From Stenotrophomonas sp. 704A1 (GTDB taxonomy: Bacteria; Pseudomonadota; Gammaproteobacteria; Xanthomonadales; Xanthomonadaceae), in contig NZ_CP130831.1 in the NCBI RefSeq assembly GCF_030549525.1, positions 3,311,501 to 3,375,500 on the forward strand: DNA of 64,000 nucleotides, read 5' to 3'. Position 1 is the stretch's first letter; every line of letters begins with the position of its first letter. The notes under the pieces are model-generated. The model worked only from the letters and a program-made list of their open reading frames with translations. It had not been told where the DNA came from and made no database searches. Positions 19,781 to 29,300 of this stretch are shown piece after piece. Both the position numbers and the translations under genes were made by a program.

Positions 19781-20053
19781 TCAGCCCCTCGCTGCCAGGA
19801 TGGCAATGAAACGCATGGTGTCTCCAACCGTCTCCAGCTCGACCAACTGCGCCATGTGCGATTCAAGGTCGACACCGCACTCCTGCTCCAGCAGACTCAA
19901 CAGCATGAGCCGGTTGATGGATTGCATTCCAAGATCCTCGACAAAGCGTGTCTCTTCATTGATAGGACGGGCCAACACCTCCTCGCCCATCGCCAGTTGG
20001 ATAAGCTGGGCGATCTTCTCCAGGTCATTGCTCTGTTCCACGTTCATGCCCAT
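19781..20053 (-). CDS. Stand-alone acyl/peptidyl carrier protein
   Basis: A 90-residue carrier protein. The phosphopantetheine attachment site is in FVEDLGMQSINRLMLLSLLE, with Ser in LGMQSI replacing the usual LGxDS. The rest is a four-helix ACP pattern (ETRFVEDLG, EQECGVDLESHMAQL, VELETVGDTMRFI). It overlaps the 3' end of the acyl-ligase gene, and two ATGs (20053 and 20047) are possible; the first has a GAGGGG sequence 8 bp upstream. Being encoded between an AMP-dependent ligase and several modifying enzymes, it probably holds a substrate while it is tailored, in the way free carrier proteins do in other natural-product pathways. Confidence 0.85.
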   Translation of the reverse strand: MGMNVEQSNDLEKIAQLIQLAMGEEVLARPINEETRFVEDLGMQSINRLMLLSLLEQECGVDLESHMAQLVELETVGDTMRFIAILAARG

Positions 20054-21546
20054 GCTTTGACCCCCTCAATCTCCTCCTGGAAGTGTCGGTATATTCCCTT
20101 TCGGTCGTACTTGAGATTTCTCGTCAGCATGCCGTTGTCCATGGTGGGGGCCGTCTGAGTGACGACTTTGCGCGCTATATGCATGTAGCCAGGCAGCGAC
20201 CGGTTGAGCGAGCGGATAGCCTCATCAACGACGTCGCTGTCAGGCACCTCGGCCGCATCGCTTGCCACGAGTATTGCAACCACTTCGTGCGCGCGCTTGG
20301 ACTGCAGGACAATTGCATGACGTATCCAGGAAAATCCGGTCAGCTTTCGCTCGAGCTCCTCGGGGTGGAACTTTGCACCGCCGCTGGTCAGGATGATCTC
20401 TTTCTTGCGTCCCTTCAGGTACAGGAAGCCATCGGCGTCGAGGCTGCCGACATCACCGGTCGCAATCGTGCCGTCTGTGAGGAAGGTCTGTGTGCCATCA
20501 CTGCCCGTGCTTTCGAAGTAGCCTTTGGCCAGCGGGAATGGACGGCGGATCACCACTTCAGCTTCATCGGTGAAGTGAAGATGCTCAGGATGGATCGGAC
20601 GTCCGACGGAACCTGCGCGATGAACCGCCGGCGTGTTCCAGGCAATCATCCCTGTTTCGGTAACGCCATACGCCTCAAGCAGCTGGAAGCCCAGTTCGTT
20701 GTAGGCGCGCAGCAGTTCCGTGCGGATCGGCGCCATTCCGGTGATCATGAAACGTATGTTGCCGCCCAGGAACAGGCCGAGTTTTTCCGCAGGATGCGAT
20801 CCGCGCCCATGGACATGAAAGATGTTTTCATAGATCGCTGGGGGCGCAACAATGAAGCTTGGTTTGAAAGCGCCAAGCTCCTGGAAAACCGAGGTGTGCC
20901 GGACGACCCGCAGCGATGCCCCTGCCCACAGACAGCCATAGACGGACAGGCGCTGCTGGTAATTTGAGAGCGGAAGAAAAATAAGGTGGCTGTCGCGGCT
21001 ATCCAGCGCGAAATCCCCGATGAAATCTGCAACGAGGGCCTCGGTGCCGAGGCGGCTGATACTGAGACCTTTCAGGTACCCCGAGCTGCCCGACGAGTAC
21101 ACTTTGGTGTAGAGATCCGGGTCGTCGACCACGCCGGCTTCGATGTCAACGATGAAGGGTCGATCCGTCCAGGTGTCAGCAATGTTGCAACGATACGGGT
21201 GCCCAGGCAACGCATCAGGGTTCTCGCATACCCACAACGCTGTGTCGTGCCGCTGCATCAGGGCAGCAAGCTTCTCGGATGTGAGCTCTTCAGGAACCGC
21301 GTGAATGAGTACGCCCAGCCTGATGGCGGCCAGGTCCCACAGCACGTATTCGTAGCCGTTACCCACCTGCAGGCCGATCTGCATACCCGGCCGGACTCCC
21401 GCCTGTGTCAGCCTGGTTTCCAGCGTCTCAACTTCGTCCAGCAACGTCGGGAACGTTACCTGGTGATCGCTGCCATCGACGCGCCGTGCGGAAAAGGTGC
21501 TCGCGCTGTACTGACGGGCACGCTCCAGTAAGGTGGAGAACTTCAT
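20044..21546 (-). CDS. AMP-dependent acyl ligase (acyl-CoA/ACP synthetase family)
   Basis: A 500-residue adenylate-forming enzyme. The phosphate-binding loop is TKVYSSGSSGYLKG (an S-rich variant of YTSGTTGxPKG), the adenine-binding motif is EAYGVTETG, the hinge region reads TGDVGSLDADGFLYLKGRKKEIILTSGG, and the C-terminal Lys motif is LTRNLKYDRK. The LTxxxKxxR ending resembles long-chain acyl-CoA/ACP ligases more than NRPS adenylation domains (NGKxDR). It probably activates a carboxylic acid and loads the carrier protein encoded immediately downstream with a 10-bp overlap. Its ATG overlaps the stop of the nicotianamine-synthase-like gene (ATGA), so translation is coupled. Confidence 0.85.
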   Translation of the reverse strand: MKFSTLLERARQYSASTFSARRVDGSDHQVTFPTLLDEVETLETRLTQAGVRPGMQIGLQVGNGYEYVLWDLAAIRLGVLIHAVPEELTSEKLAALMQRHDTALWVCENPDALPGHPYRCNIADTWTDRPFIVDIEAGVVDDPDLYTKVYSSGSSGYLKGLSISRLGTEALVADFIGDFALDSRDSHLIFLPLSNYQQRLSVYGCLWAGASLRVVRHTSVFQELGAFKPSFIVAPPAIYENIFHVHGRGSHPAEKLGLFLGGNIRFMITGMAPIRTELLRAYNELGFQLLEAYGVTETGMIAWNTPAVHRAGSVGRPIHPEHLHFTDEAEVVIRRPFPLAKGYFESTGSDGTQTFLTDGTIATGDVGSLDADGFLYLKGRKKEIILTSGGAKFHPEELERKLTGFSWIRHAIVLQSKRAHEVVAILVASDAAEVPDSDVVDEAIRSLNRSLPGYMHIARKVVTQTAPTMDNGMLTRNLKYDRKGIYRHFQEEIEGVKAWA

Positions 21547-22439
21547 CCGCGTCCAACCCTGCGCAGCAGCAGAGACGAAATGGTGTCGTCGGCGGCTCCG
21601 GAAATGACCCGGGCGTCGGCAATGCTGTACTTTTCCAGTATCTCCGTCGAAATCGGCGTTGGTTCGTACAACACGCTGCGCAGACCCGACGACGTCCGGC
21701 AGATCACTTCGCAGTCAGGCCTGGCCGATGCATGGATGTTGTCGAGGATGACCTTCTTCGGCTTTGCGAGGAGCGCGATGATGATGACGTCGTAGGCTCC
21801 CACATCATAATGCGGCGAGTCCTCGTGAATGATGTTGATCGAGCCTTCAAGGCCCAACTTGGCAATCAGGCCGCGCGACCGCTCAACGGCATCGCTGGAG
21901 AGGTCCAGACCGTCAACGCTGATGCCGAGATACTTATGCAGCCATACTGCGCTGATCGGAAATGGACCGGATCCGATGAACAGCGCACGCCGATGATTTC
22001 GCTGACTCAGCATCGAGACCTCGCGCTTGAGCAAGCGCTGGAAGCGGCTGTTGAGACGGTAATCGCTGAGTGAACTGACTCCCGCGCACAGTCGCTCGAC
22101 GAAGATCTTCTCCAGCGCGGTCTCCCACGCGCAATAGGCGTTGTTCAGCAACTCCATGTCTTCACGGCCATAGCCCAGGCCAAACAACAGCTGATCGACA
22201 TCGTTGGCTAGAAATACCTTTGCCTCGAGGTACTCGACGAGTGGGTCGAGCAGATGAAAGTTCGCTTCCGCCTCGCTGATTAGCTGAGGATTCTCTCGGA
22301 TGACCCGCAATGCATTGCCAACACCCTCGTGAAATGACGAGGAGCAGCGCATCAGCGCACTTATCGCCGCCTGGCAACCAACTGTCGAACTGACGCACTC
22401 TTCCACATTGTCGATGGTGTTCAAGAGATCTAAATGCAT
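21543..22439 (-). CDS. Nicotianamine-synthase-like SAM-dependent enzyme
   Basis: A 298-residue protein with a helical N-terminal domain (1 to about 148) and a Rossmann SAM-binding domain. Key segments are ALFIGSGPFPISAVWL (GSGPFP at 156-161), VDGLDLSSDAVERS, YDVIIIALLAKPKKVILDNI and RTSSGLRSVLYEPTP. The order and wording (GSGPxPxT/SxxxL, D-x-D, 'RxxxGxRxxLY') match nicotianamine synthase and the staphylopine enzyme CntL, which transfer the 3-amino-3-carboxypropyl group of SAM, not its methyl. That donor chemistry is inferred; plain methylation is possible. It opens the tailoring operon, with AAAGGAG a few bases before ATG 22439. Confidence 0.75.
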   Translation of the reverse strand: MHLDLLNTIDNVEECVSSTVGCQAAISALMRCSSSFHEGVGNALRVIRENPQLISEAEANFHLLDPLVEYLEAKVFLANDVDQLLFGLGYGREDMELLNNAYCAWETALEKIFVERLCAGVSSLSDYRLNSRFQRLLKREVSMLSQRNHRRALFIGSGPFPISAVWLHKYLGISVDGLDLSSDAVERSRGLIAKLGLEGSINIIHEDSPHYDVGAYDVIIIALLAKPKKVILDNIHASARPDCEVICRTSSGLRSVLYEPTPISTEILEKYSIADARVISGAADDTISSLLLRRVGRG

Positions 22440-22478
22440 GAATTACTCCTTTTTTTGACGCATAAAGACGAGCGGCGG

Positions 22479-22493
22479 GGTCAGCAACTGACC
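22479..22493. promoter_or_regulatory. Perfect 6-bp inverted repeat before tailoring operon
   Basis: GGTCAG and CTGACC flank CAA, about 40 bp upstream of the ATG at 22439. The location fits an operator or short RNA hairpin controlling the operon; no regulator gene is in the window. Confidence 0.3.
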
Positions 22494-22846
22494 GGAGTCA
22501 TCGAGTGACGCTTTTCAACGGTGACCATGTGAACACGGGCGTACGCACGCTTGGTTATTCCCCACGCGAAGGTGAGCCTGCCAATTAGCAACTTGAACAG
22601 CACACGATTCACACTGCCCCTTCAGTTCGATGATCCGTATCTCAGCTGACCTTCGAGACACACATCTGTTTCATGTGCCCCGCTGACATGGCAATCCAAA
22701 CGCTGTTGCGCCCTGCCTGAAATGGGCCGCGCACATTCCGCATGCGCCAGCGCACCACCACGACAACGGCATTTACATCTGCTGCATAACTCCCCCCTTG
22801 AGTGTACTCCCCCTGCAGGCCAGGACTGCGCACTTGCCACGTGCCC

Positions 22847-22871
22847 GGGCTTCTCTCCAGGGAGAAGTCCC
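22847..22871 (-). terminator. Bulged hairpin after NRPS F
   Basis: GGGCTTCTC (22847-22855) pairs with GAGAAG-T-CCC (22862-22871), nine base pairs with one bulged base, starting about 8 bp after the stop of NRPS F. No T-run follows. It may end the NRPS transcript. Confidence 0.4.
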
Positions 22872-22878
22872 TGCGGCT

Positions 22879-25800
22879 TCATATCATGCCTTCTTCCACT
22901 TCTTCGTCAGTCTTTTCCAGATCATGTAGCGCCTGCTCAATGGACGGCAGGCACAGCGGGACGATGCCGGCAGGCGTGCCATGGCGTCTGATCCAGTCAG
23001 CACATGTCTGGATGCTTGGCGCATCGAAGAATTCCTTCATGGACAGGGTCGTCCCGTAAGTGCGTTCGATCGACGCCAGCAGGCGCATGGCCTTGAGTGA
23101 TTGCCCTCCAAGCAGGAAGAAATCGTCTTGAATACCCATGGCATCGACCTGCAACACTTGCTGCCAGAGTTCGACCAGCCGGTGTTCCAGCTGATCACGC
23201 GGGCCGATGTGCACGGCACGCGCAGCGGGCGGCAGCGACTGTATCAATGAACGCCTGTCGATCTTCCCACTCGTCGTTTGGGGCAGCCGATCCATGAACA
23301 CGATGCGACCGGGAATCATGTAGTCCGGTAACCATCGGCCAAGATAGGAACGCAACTGCGCCGTGGCCGACCGTTCGCGGTCGACCCTGTCCGCCTGATC
23401 ACGTGCAACAGACACTGAGCTGCTCACGACGCATGCGATCAAGCTGGCTTCGCCGGCATCACTATCGCCGGGGCATATGACCGCCGCGGCATGCTCGACA
23501 TCATCCAGTTGCTGCAGGATGCATTCTATCTCGCCCAGTTCAATGCGGATGCCGTTCAACTTGACCTGGAAATCCAGACGCCCCGTAAGACAAACCTCGC
23601 CGCTTGGATTGAGGTAGCCGACATCACCGGTCAGGTAGTCGCGCCCCACGCCGTGTTCGTGTACCGGCAGAAACCTCTCCGTGGTCAGCTCAGGCGCACG
23701 CCAGTAACCTTCGGCGAGATGATCGCTTCGGATGATGATCTGTCCCGACTCAAAAGTACGTGCCTGCGAGCCGTCGGCACGTTGAACGCGGATTTGCGTG
23801 CCCTGAACGGGTTGGCCCAGCCCGGGCCGCTTCCCTGCGACGAGCTGCTCCCGCGTGATCTCGACCAGCGTGGTCAGTGAAGATTCGGTCGCGCCGTAGA
23901 GCCCGATCAAACGGCACCCGGCGCCGAATGTCTTCTGGAAAAGCTGAGTGGTCAGTGCGTCTATGGGCTCTCCGCCGAGCACCACGCTTCGAATGGCCGC
24001 TGCCGCGCCGGGTGGCGCGTCCGAGAACAGGAACTTGAAGACCGACGGTGTGGAGTGATAGATCGTGATACCACGGTCACAGATCATCTGGAGCAGCGCG
24101 TCTCGCCCGATCATCCTGATATCGGCGAGATGCAACGCGGCACCAGCGAGGAGCGCCCCGTAGGTATCAAGAACCGAAGCGTCAAAACTGTACGAGGCCA
24201 GCTGGAGCAACCGGTCCTCGCAGGTGATTCCAAGCGAGTGCACATAGCTTCCCGCGTGATAACCGAGCCCCGCGCAGGTCTGGGAAACCCCCTTCGGGTG
24301 CCCCGTTGAACCCGAGGTATAGAGGATATAGGCCGGGGCGCTCGACGTGCGCCCGCCGACCATCGGGATGCTGGGTGTTGCCGCGGCCGGCCTCTCAATG
24401 ATTTCCAGGTTGCTGGACAGGGCCGATGCAAGCTCCCGGCTGGCTGGATCGCAGATGATGAGATCGCATTGCGAATGCTCGATCATGTAGCGGAGGCGGG
24501 CCTGCGGGTGACCGACATCCAGCGGAACGTACGTGCGGCCCAGTTTCAGTGCAGCCAACATGACGGCCACCACATGCGCGCCCCGATCCATCAGCAGGCC
24601 GACCCGGGCCGAGCTGGTGGTTGCAGCGATGGCTGCGACGTACTTCCGGCTAAGTCGTTCCAGCTCACCGTAGGTATACGTGCCAGTCTCGGTGATGACG
24701 GCGGCCCTGTGCTCATGTGCGGCCATGGACGTCATGATCTGATCCAGCAGCGCGCTGTCGCTGGCTACCAGCTGCTGGACATACGCCGGCAGCGGTCCGG
24801 CCTCAGTGCCGGCCGCCGACCCGCTGAAGATCGCATGCGCGTGGCAGGCCGCTTCAGGCGCGTCGACGAGGGACTGCAGGAGTTGGGTGAACTCGCTGGC
24901 CACGTATTGGATCGACGACTCATCGAAGAGATCGGTGTTGAATATCCAATCCAGTTCAATGGTTCCAGCTGCCTCCCTGGCATAGAGATTGAGCTCGTAC
25001 TTGGCCGCCGGCGGCAGAACGTCGGTGTACTCGGTAACAGTGCAGTCCGGCAGAGAGAAGCGGATATCCTCGTTGTTCTGCAGGACAAACCATAGCTGGA
25101 ACACAGGGCTGTGGCTGAGGCTGCGACGATGCCCCAACGCTTCCGCGACGCGTTCGAACGGGACATGCTGATTGGCCAGTGCAGCAAGAATGCTGATCTT
25201 GTTCTGCTGGAGCAGCGCATCGAAGCTTTGCGTTGGATCCACAAGGCAGCGCAGTGCCACCGTATTGATGAACAGGCCCACCATGCTCTCTGTTTCTGCA
25301 AGCGTACGACCGGCTACCGGCGTGCCCACCACGACGTCGTTCTCGTTCCCATACATGCTTAGCAGTACGGCCAACGCAGTATCCAGGAACATGAACAGCG
25401 TCACCCTGCGCTGCTGGCAGAACTGGCGGACACGCTCCCGCAGTGGACCTTCGACAAGGGTGCGGACACGTTCGCCCCGGAAGGTCTGCTTGGCCGGTCG
25501 CTGCTTGTCCATGGGCAGGCTGTGGAGCTGCGGCAGCCCCTCGAGCGTCGAGCGCCAGAAGGACATGCCTGCATCGAGAACATCACCTTGCAGATAGCCG
25601 TCCTGCCATGTGGCGAAATCGGCGTACTGCAGACGGGCGGGCGTGGGCTCAGCAGAATCACCGGCGACATATGCGGTGTAGGCCGAGCACAATTCCTTTA
25701 TCAACAGACCCACGGTCCAGCCGTCGGATGCAATGTGGTGCACGTTGAACACAGCTACATGGCGCGTGTGCGAAAGGCGCAGCAACATCACGCGCAACAG

Positions 25801-26370
25801 CTGGCCTTGCGAAAGATCGAACGGCTGCTTCAGGTCGGCGGCGATCAGCGAGCGCACCTCCTTCGCCTGCTCGTTCTCCGGAAGCGATGACAGGTCGATC
25901 ACCGCGAGTGGCGTCTCCCCCAATACCTGGACGCTTCGATCTATTCCCCCCCCGCGCTCCACAAATGAGGTGCGAAGCACTTCATGCCGCACCAGCAGCT
26001 GTCTGATGGCCAGCTCGAAGCTGGTTCGATCGAGCACTCCATCGAACGCAAAACATCCCTGGATGTTGAAAAGGCTCCCGTCCTCGGATTGCTGATGCGC
26101 GAACCAGACCCGTTGCTGCGCCCCCGACATCGGCGAACCCGCCCGGTCGTCAGCTGGGGTCAGCGATGCCATCGAGGTAGGCTGCGACGCCATCGCCGCC
26201 TCTTTCATGAGCAGGAACTCGATGATCGAAGCCTTGTGATCCATGACCTGCCGACGCAATCCTTCCGGCACGCTGCCAGATACGGACCTGTAGGCAAGCT
26301 GGCCCTCCTTCATGTAGAGAAGTACGTCGGCCGAAAGAGCGACGTGGTAGATGTCTTCAGCAATGGTCAA
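22879..26370 (-). CDS. NRPS F: docking-C-A-PCP
   Basis: A 1163-residue single NRPS module. Residues 1-55 form a TubC-type N-terminal docking domain (VLLYMKEGQLAYRSVSG). The C domain has the active motif HHIASDG. The A domain core A3 is YTSGSTGHPKG at residue 684, A5 is a variant LYGATESS and A10 is TTSGKIDRR with its Lys intact. By motif alignment the ten-residue specificity code reads DALHVGLLTK, which I cannot assign. The PCP has LGGQSLKAMR at about 1087. The C-terminus ends DEEVEEGMI, an acidic-hydrophobic tail like those of NRPS-PKS A, B and E. ATG 26370 overlaps the NRPS E stop (ATGA). Confidence 0.93.
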   Translation of the reverse strand: MTIAEDIYHVALSADVLLYMKEGQLAYRSVSGSVPEGLRRQVMDHKASIIEFLLMKEAAMASQPTSMASLTPADDRAGSPMSGAQQRVWFAHQQSEDGSLFNIQGCFAFDGVLDRTSFELAIRQLLVRHEVLRTSFVERGGGIDRSVQVLGETPLAVIDLSSLPENEQAKEVRSLIAADLKQPFDLSQGQLLRVMLLRLSHTRHVAVFNVHHIASDGWTVGLLIKELCSAYTAYVAGDSAEPTPARLQYADFATWQDGYLQGDVLDAGMSFWRSTLEGLPQLHSLPMDKQRPAKQTFRGERVRTLVEGPLRERVRQFCQQRRVTLFMFLDTALAVLLSMYGNENDVVVGTPVAGRTLAETESMVGLFINTVALRCLVDPTQSFDALLQQNKISILAALANQHVPFERVAEALGHRRSLSHSPVFQLWFVLQNNEDIRFSLPDCTVTEYTDVLPPAAKYELNLYAREAAGTIELDWIFNTDLFDESSIQYVASEFTQLLQSLVDAPEAACHAHAIFSGSAAGTEAGPLPAYVQQLVASDSALLDQIMTSMAAHEHRAAVITETGTYTYGELERLSRKYVAAIAATTSSARVGLLMDRGAHVVAVMLAALKLGRTYVPLDVGHPQARLRYMIEHSQCDLIICDPASRELASALSSNLEIIERPAAATPSIPMVGGRTSSAPAYILYTSGSTGHPKGVSQTCAGLGYHAGSYVHSLGITCEDRLLQLASYSFDASVLDTYGALLAGAALHLADIRMIGRDALLQMICDRGITIYHSTPSVFKFLFSDAPPGAAAAIRSVVLGGEPIDALTTQLFQKTFGAGCRLIGLYGATESSLTTLVEITREQLVAGKRPGLGQPVQGTQIRVQRADGSQARTFESGQIIIRSDHLAEGYWRAPELTTERFLPVHEHGVGRDYLTGDVGYLNPSGEVCLTGRLDFQVKLNGIRIELGEIECILQQLDDVEHAAAVICPGDSDAGEASLIACVVSSSVSVARDQADRVDRERSATAQLRSYLGRWLPDYMIPGRIVFMDRLPQTTSGKIDRRSLIQSLPPAARAVHIGPRDQLEHRLVELWQQVLQVDAMGIQDDFFLLGGQSLKAMRLLASIERTYGTTLSMKEFFDAPSIQTCADWIRRHGTPAGIVPLCLPSIEQALHDLEKTDEEVEEGMI

Positions 26371-29300
26371 AAAACACCCCCTTCAATAGCATGTCCAAGT
26401 GACGCCAGATAGTGTTCCTTCGACGTGGTGCGGCTACCTCGAAGGGCAGTTTCCACGGCGACCGCCAGGCTCTCCACCGTAGGGCTCTCGAACACCGTCT
26501 CCAGCGGGATATCGGATTCGGCCAGCTGGAAGTGCTGCCGAAGCCGGCTGGTAATACGCGCGATGTGAAGGGAATGGCCACCCAGAGCAAAGAAGTCATC
26601 GGTGACACCAATGTCTTCAAGACCCAGAACATCCCGCCAGATGCCAAGCAGTCTGCTCTCGGTGTGTGTTCTGGGCGCGACCCGAGTGGCCTTGCTCTTC
26701 GCCGTCGGTGGCAACGGCACCGGCAGCCTTGCACGGTCAACCTTGCCGTTGGCGGTCATGGGCAGCGAATCCAGCAGCACGATGTCCGCGGGAACCATGT
26801 AGTCGGGCAGGAAGGCCCTTAGCCCCGTCCTGACGCGGTGTTCAGCGGCGCAGAAGTCGTCAATTGCCGTGGTGGCGTGCGTCGTCCTGGGAACGACGAA
26901 TGCAACGATCTTCCTGTCAATGCCTTCGCCAACCGTGATCACAGTCGCGTCGCGGACATCCTCCTGAGCACATAGACGAACCTCGATTTCTCCGGGTTCG
27001 ACCCTGAATCCGCGGATCTTCACCTGCTCATCCGCCCGCCCGATGAACTCCAGATCGCCTGACGGCAGACAACGCACCAGGTCGCCCGTGCGGTACAGGC
27101 GTTGCGTCTCACTTCCGACGGACATATCCACGAAACGGCTGTGGGTCATCTCCGGCTGGTTCAGGTAGCCAATGGCCAGGCCACTGCCACCCACGAACAG
27201 TTCACCCAGGGCGCCCGGGAGCGCCGGCATGCCGCCGCCATTCATGACGTACAGCTCCGCCCCTGCGACGGCCCGTCCGATGGGAACGCGCGTCTCTGGA
27301 AGCAGCGTCGACGGCTGGAACAGAAATGTGGTGCAGCAAACCGTGGTTTCGGTTGGACCGTAACCATTGATAATTTCAAGTCCGGGCAGATGCGCGGCGA
27401 TGTTCTCCAGCTGGCCGCTTGAAATCGGCTCGACACCGACCAGCATCCTGCGCAGAGCAGGTGGGTTGCGAGCGCTGCCAGCCAGATGATCGCCCAGGTA
27501 TTCCAGGTGGCCCGCGTACACATACGCGCTGTCTATCTGATGCTCCGCCATCCATGCAAACAGGCGTTCGGGATCGAGACGGTGCGTTTCCGGAACAATG
27601 TGCAGACACCCACCGGCACATAACGGTGCAAAAATTTCGTAGACCGAAACGTCGAAGCTGATGCTGCTCCATAGCGAGCCATTCCAGGGGCTCCGCATGG
27701 GCGTCAGGTTGTCGACGTGCGCCAGGAGGTTGAGGGCACTGGCGTGCGACACCACCACGCCCTTGGGCATCCCCGTGCTTCCTGAGGTATAGATGACGTA
27801 GGCGGGGTCGGACCCGTCCGTGTGCAGGTACTGCAAATGGTTGGACACGCCCGCGCAGTGCAGGTCCTCCAGAAACAGCACTGGCCGGTTGAACCCAGCA
27901 AGCAACGCTTCGTGGCGTCGCTGCCCCAGCAACACTGGTGGGTCGCAGTCGGAAATCATCGCAGCGAGCCGGCCCGGTGGATAGGACATGTCAAGCGGGA
28001 CGTAAGCGGCGCCGGCCTTCAATGTCCCCATGATCCCGACCACAAGCTCCACCGATCGATCTGCGCACAGCCCTACCAGGGAACCACGGCCAACACCGAT
28101 GCTGCATAGCTGCTGGGCCAGCAGGCTGGCCTGATCGTCGAGTTCGCGATAGCTCAGCGTCTCACCCTGGTGGACTACCGCAGGCAGATCGGGGTGGGCA
28201 CGCGCGCGCGCCTCGAACACCTGCTCCAGCCGACGGCCTGGCAATGGAATGCAATCGCCACGCATCGGGGCGGCTGGGCCCGCTACGGAGTACGGCGTAG
28301 CTGCCCCATCGGTGGCCGCAACTTCAACCAGTGCGTTGAATCCATCGGCCATTCGCTCGATCGACCGCGGAAAGAACAGATCCTCGTTGAAGTGCCAGGT
28401 CACCTGCAACCCGTCGTCGCGTTCTTCGACATCGACCTGCAGATCGAACTTGACCGGCAGCCCAGGGTTGATCAGACGGTCGACCGACAGGCCTGGCAAC
28501 AGGAAATCAGGTGCCTGGCCGGTCACGGTCAACAGCAACTGCATCAGTGGCGCATGGGCGCGACTACGACCAGGCTTCAGCTTCTCCAGCAGCACCTCGA
28601 AGGGCAGATCCTGGTGCGAGATCGCCTCTATGAGGTCGCGCTTGCTCTGGTCCAGCAGCGCGTCAAAGCGCGTGCCGCCATCAACCTGGCTACGCAGCAG
28701 GACGGTGTTGACGAAAAGGCCAACCGTTCCATCAGCATCCCTGTGTGCCCGGCCGGCCACCGGGAAGCCGATCACTATGTCGCGTTCCGCCGAATACAGC
28801 CCCACCAATGCCGCAAGCGCCATATGCATGAAGGCAGCCAGCGTGGCGTCCTGCGCCTGACAACGGGCGCGTATCGCGCGGAGAGACTCACGGCCGATGT
28901 GCCGGTACACCTGCCTGCCCGCGTACGTCTGAACGGCAGGCCGCGGCCGATCCAGCGGCAGGCCGTGCAGCTGCGGCAGGCCTTCCAGTTTACCCAGCCA
29001 ATAGGCCAGGTGATCCGCCACGCTGCGCTCGCTTTGGTGTGATCGCTGCCATTGGCAGTAGTCGACGTACTGCAACGGTAGGGGGCGACCGGCCTGCCCT
29101 GCTCCCGTCATCCCGGCATACCGCTCCGAGATCTCGCGCTTGAGGATCTCGATCGACCAGCCATCGCATGCGATGTGGTGGACATTCATGACGAAGATCA
29201 CCACGCCGCGCGAGAGACGCAGCGTCGCGACGTGGAGGACCGGGCCGGTGGCGATGTCGAAGCGTCGTTGGTTTTCACGACGCAACAACTCCTGGAGCGC

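Larger units (their letters stand above)
22440..22878 (-). promoter_or_regulatory. 439-bp leader between NRPS F and the tailoring operon
   Basis: No gene is supported here; short frames lack domains. It holds the hairpin after NRPS F (22847-22871), a perfect inverted repeat GGTCAG-CAA-CTGACC at 22479-22493, and the Shine-Dalgarno of the nicotianamine-synthase-like gene. A weak promoter-like pair on the minus strand, TTGCTG (22482-22487) with TATGCG 17 bp on, overlaps the inverted repeat. One short T/A-rich patch at 22441-22470 stands out from the surrounding GC. An independent promoter for the tailoring operon is likely here, though its exact position is uncertain. Confidence 0.4.

Noticed and set aside
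22622..22882. Small minus-strand frames between NRPS F and the NAS-like gene, considered as a possible MbtH-like protein
   Set aside because: The translations show none of the conserved MbtH residues (such as the Trp and NxEEQYSLW patterns) and two overlapping frames are equally open. A strong AAGGGGGGAG sequence there leads only to a four-codon frame.
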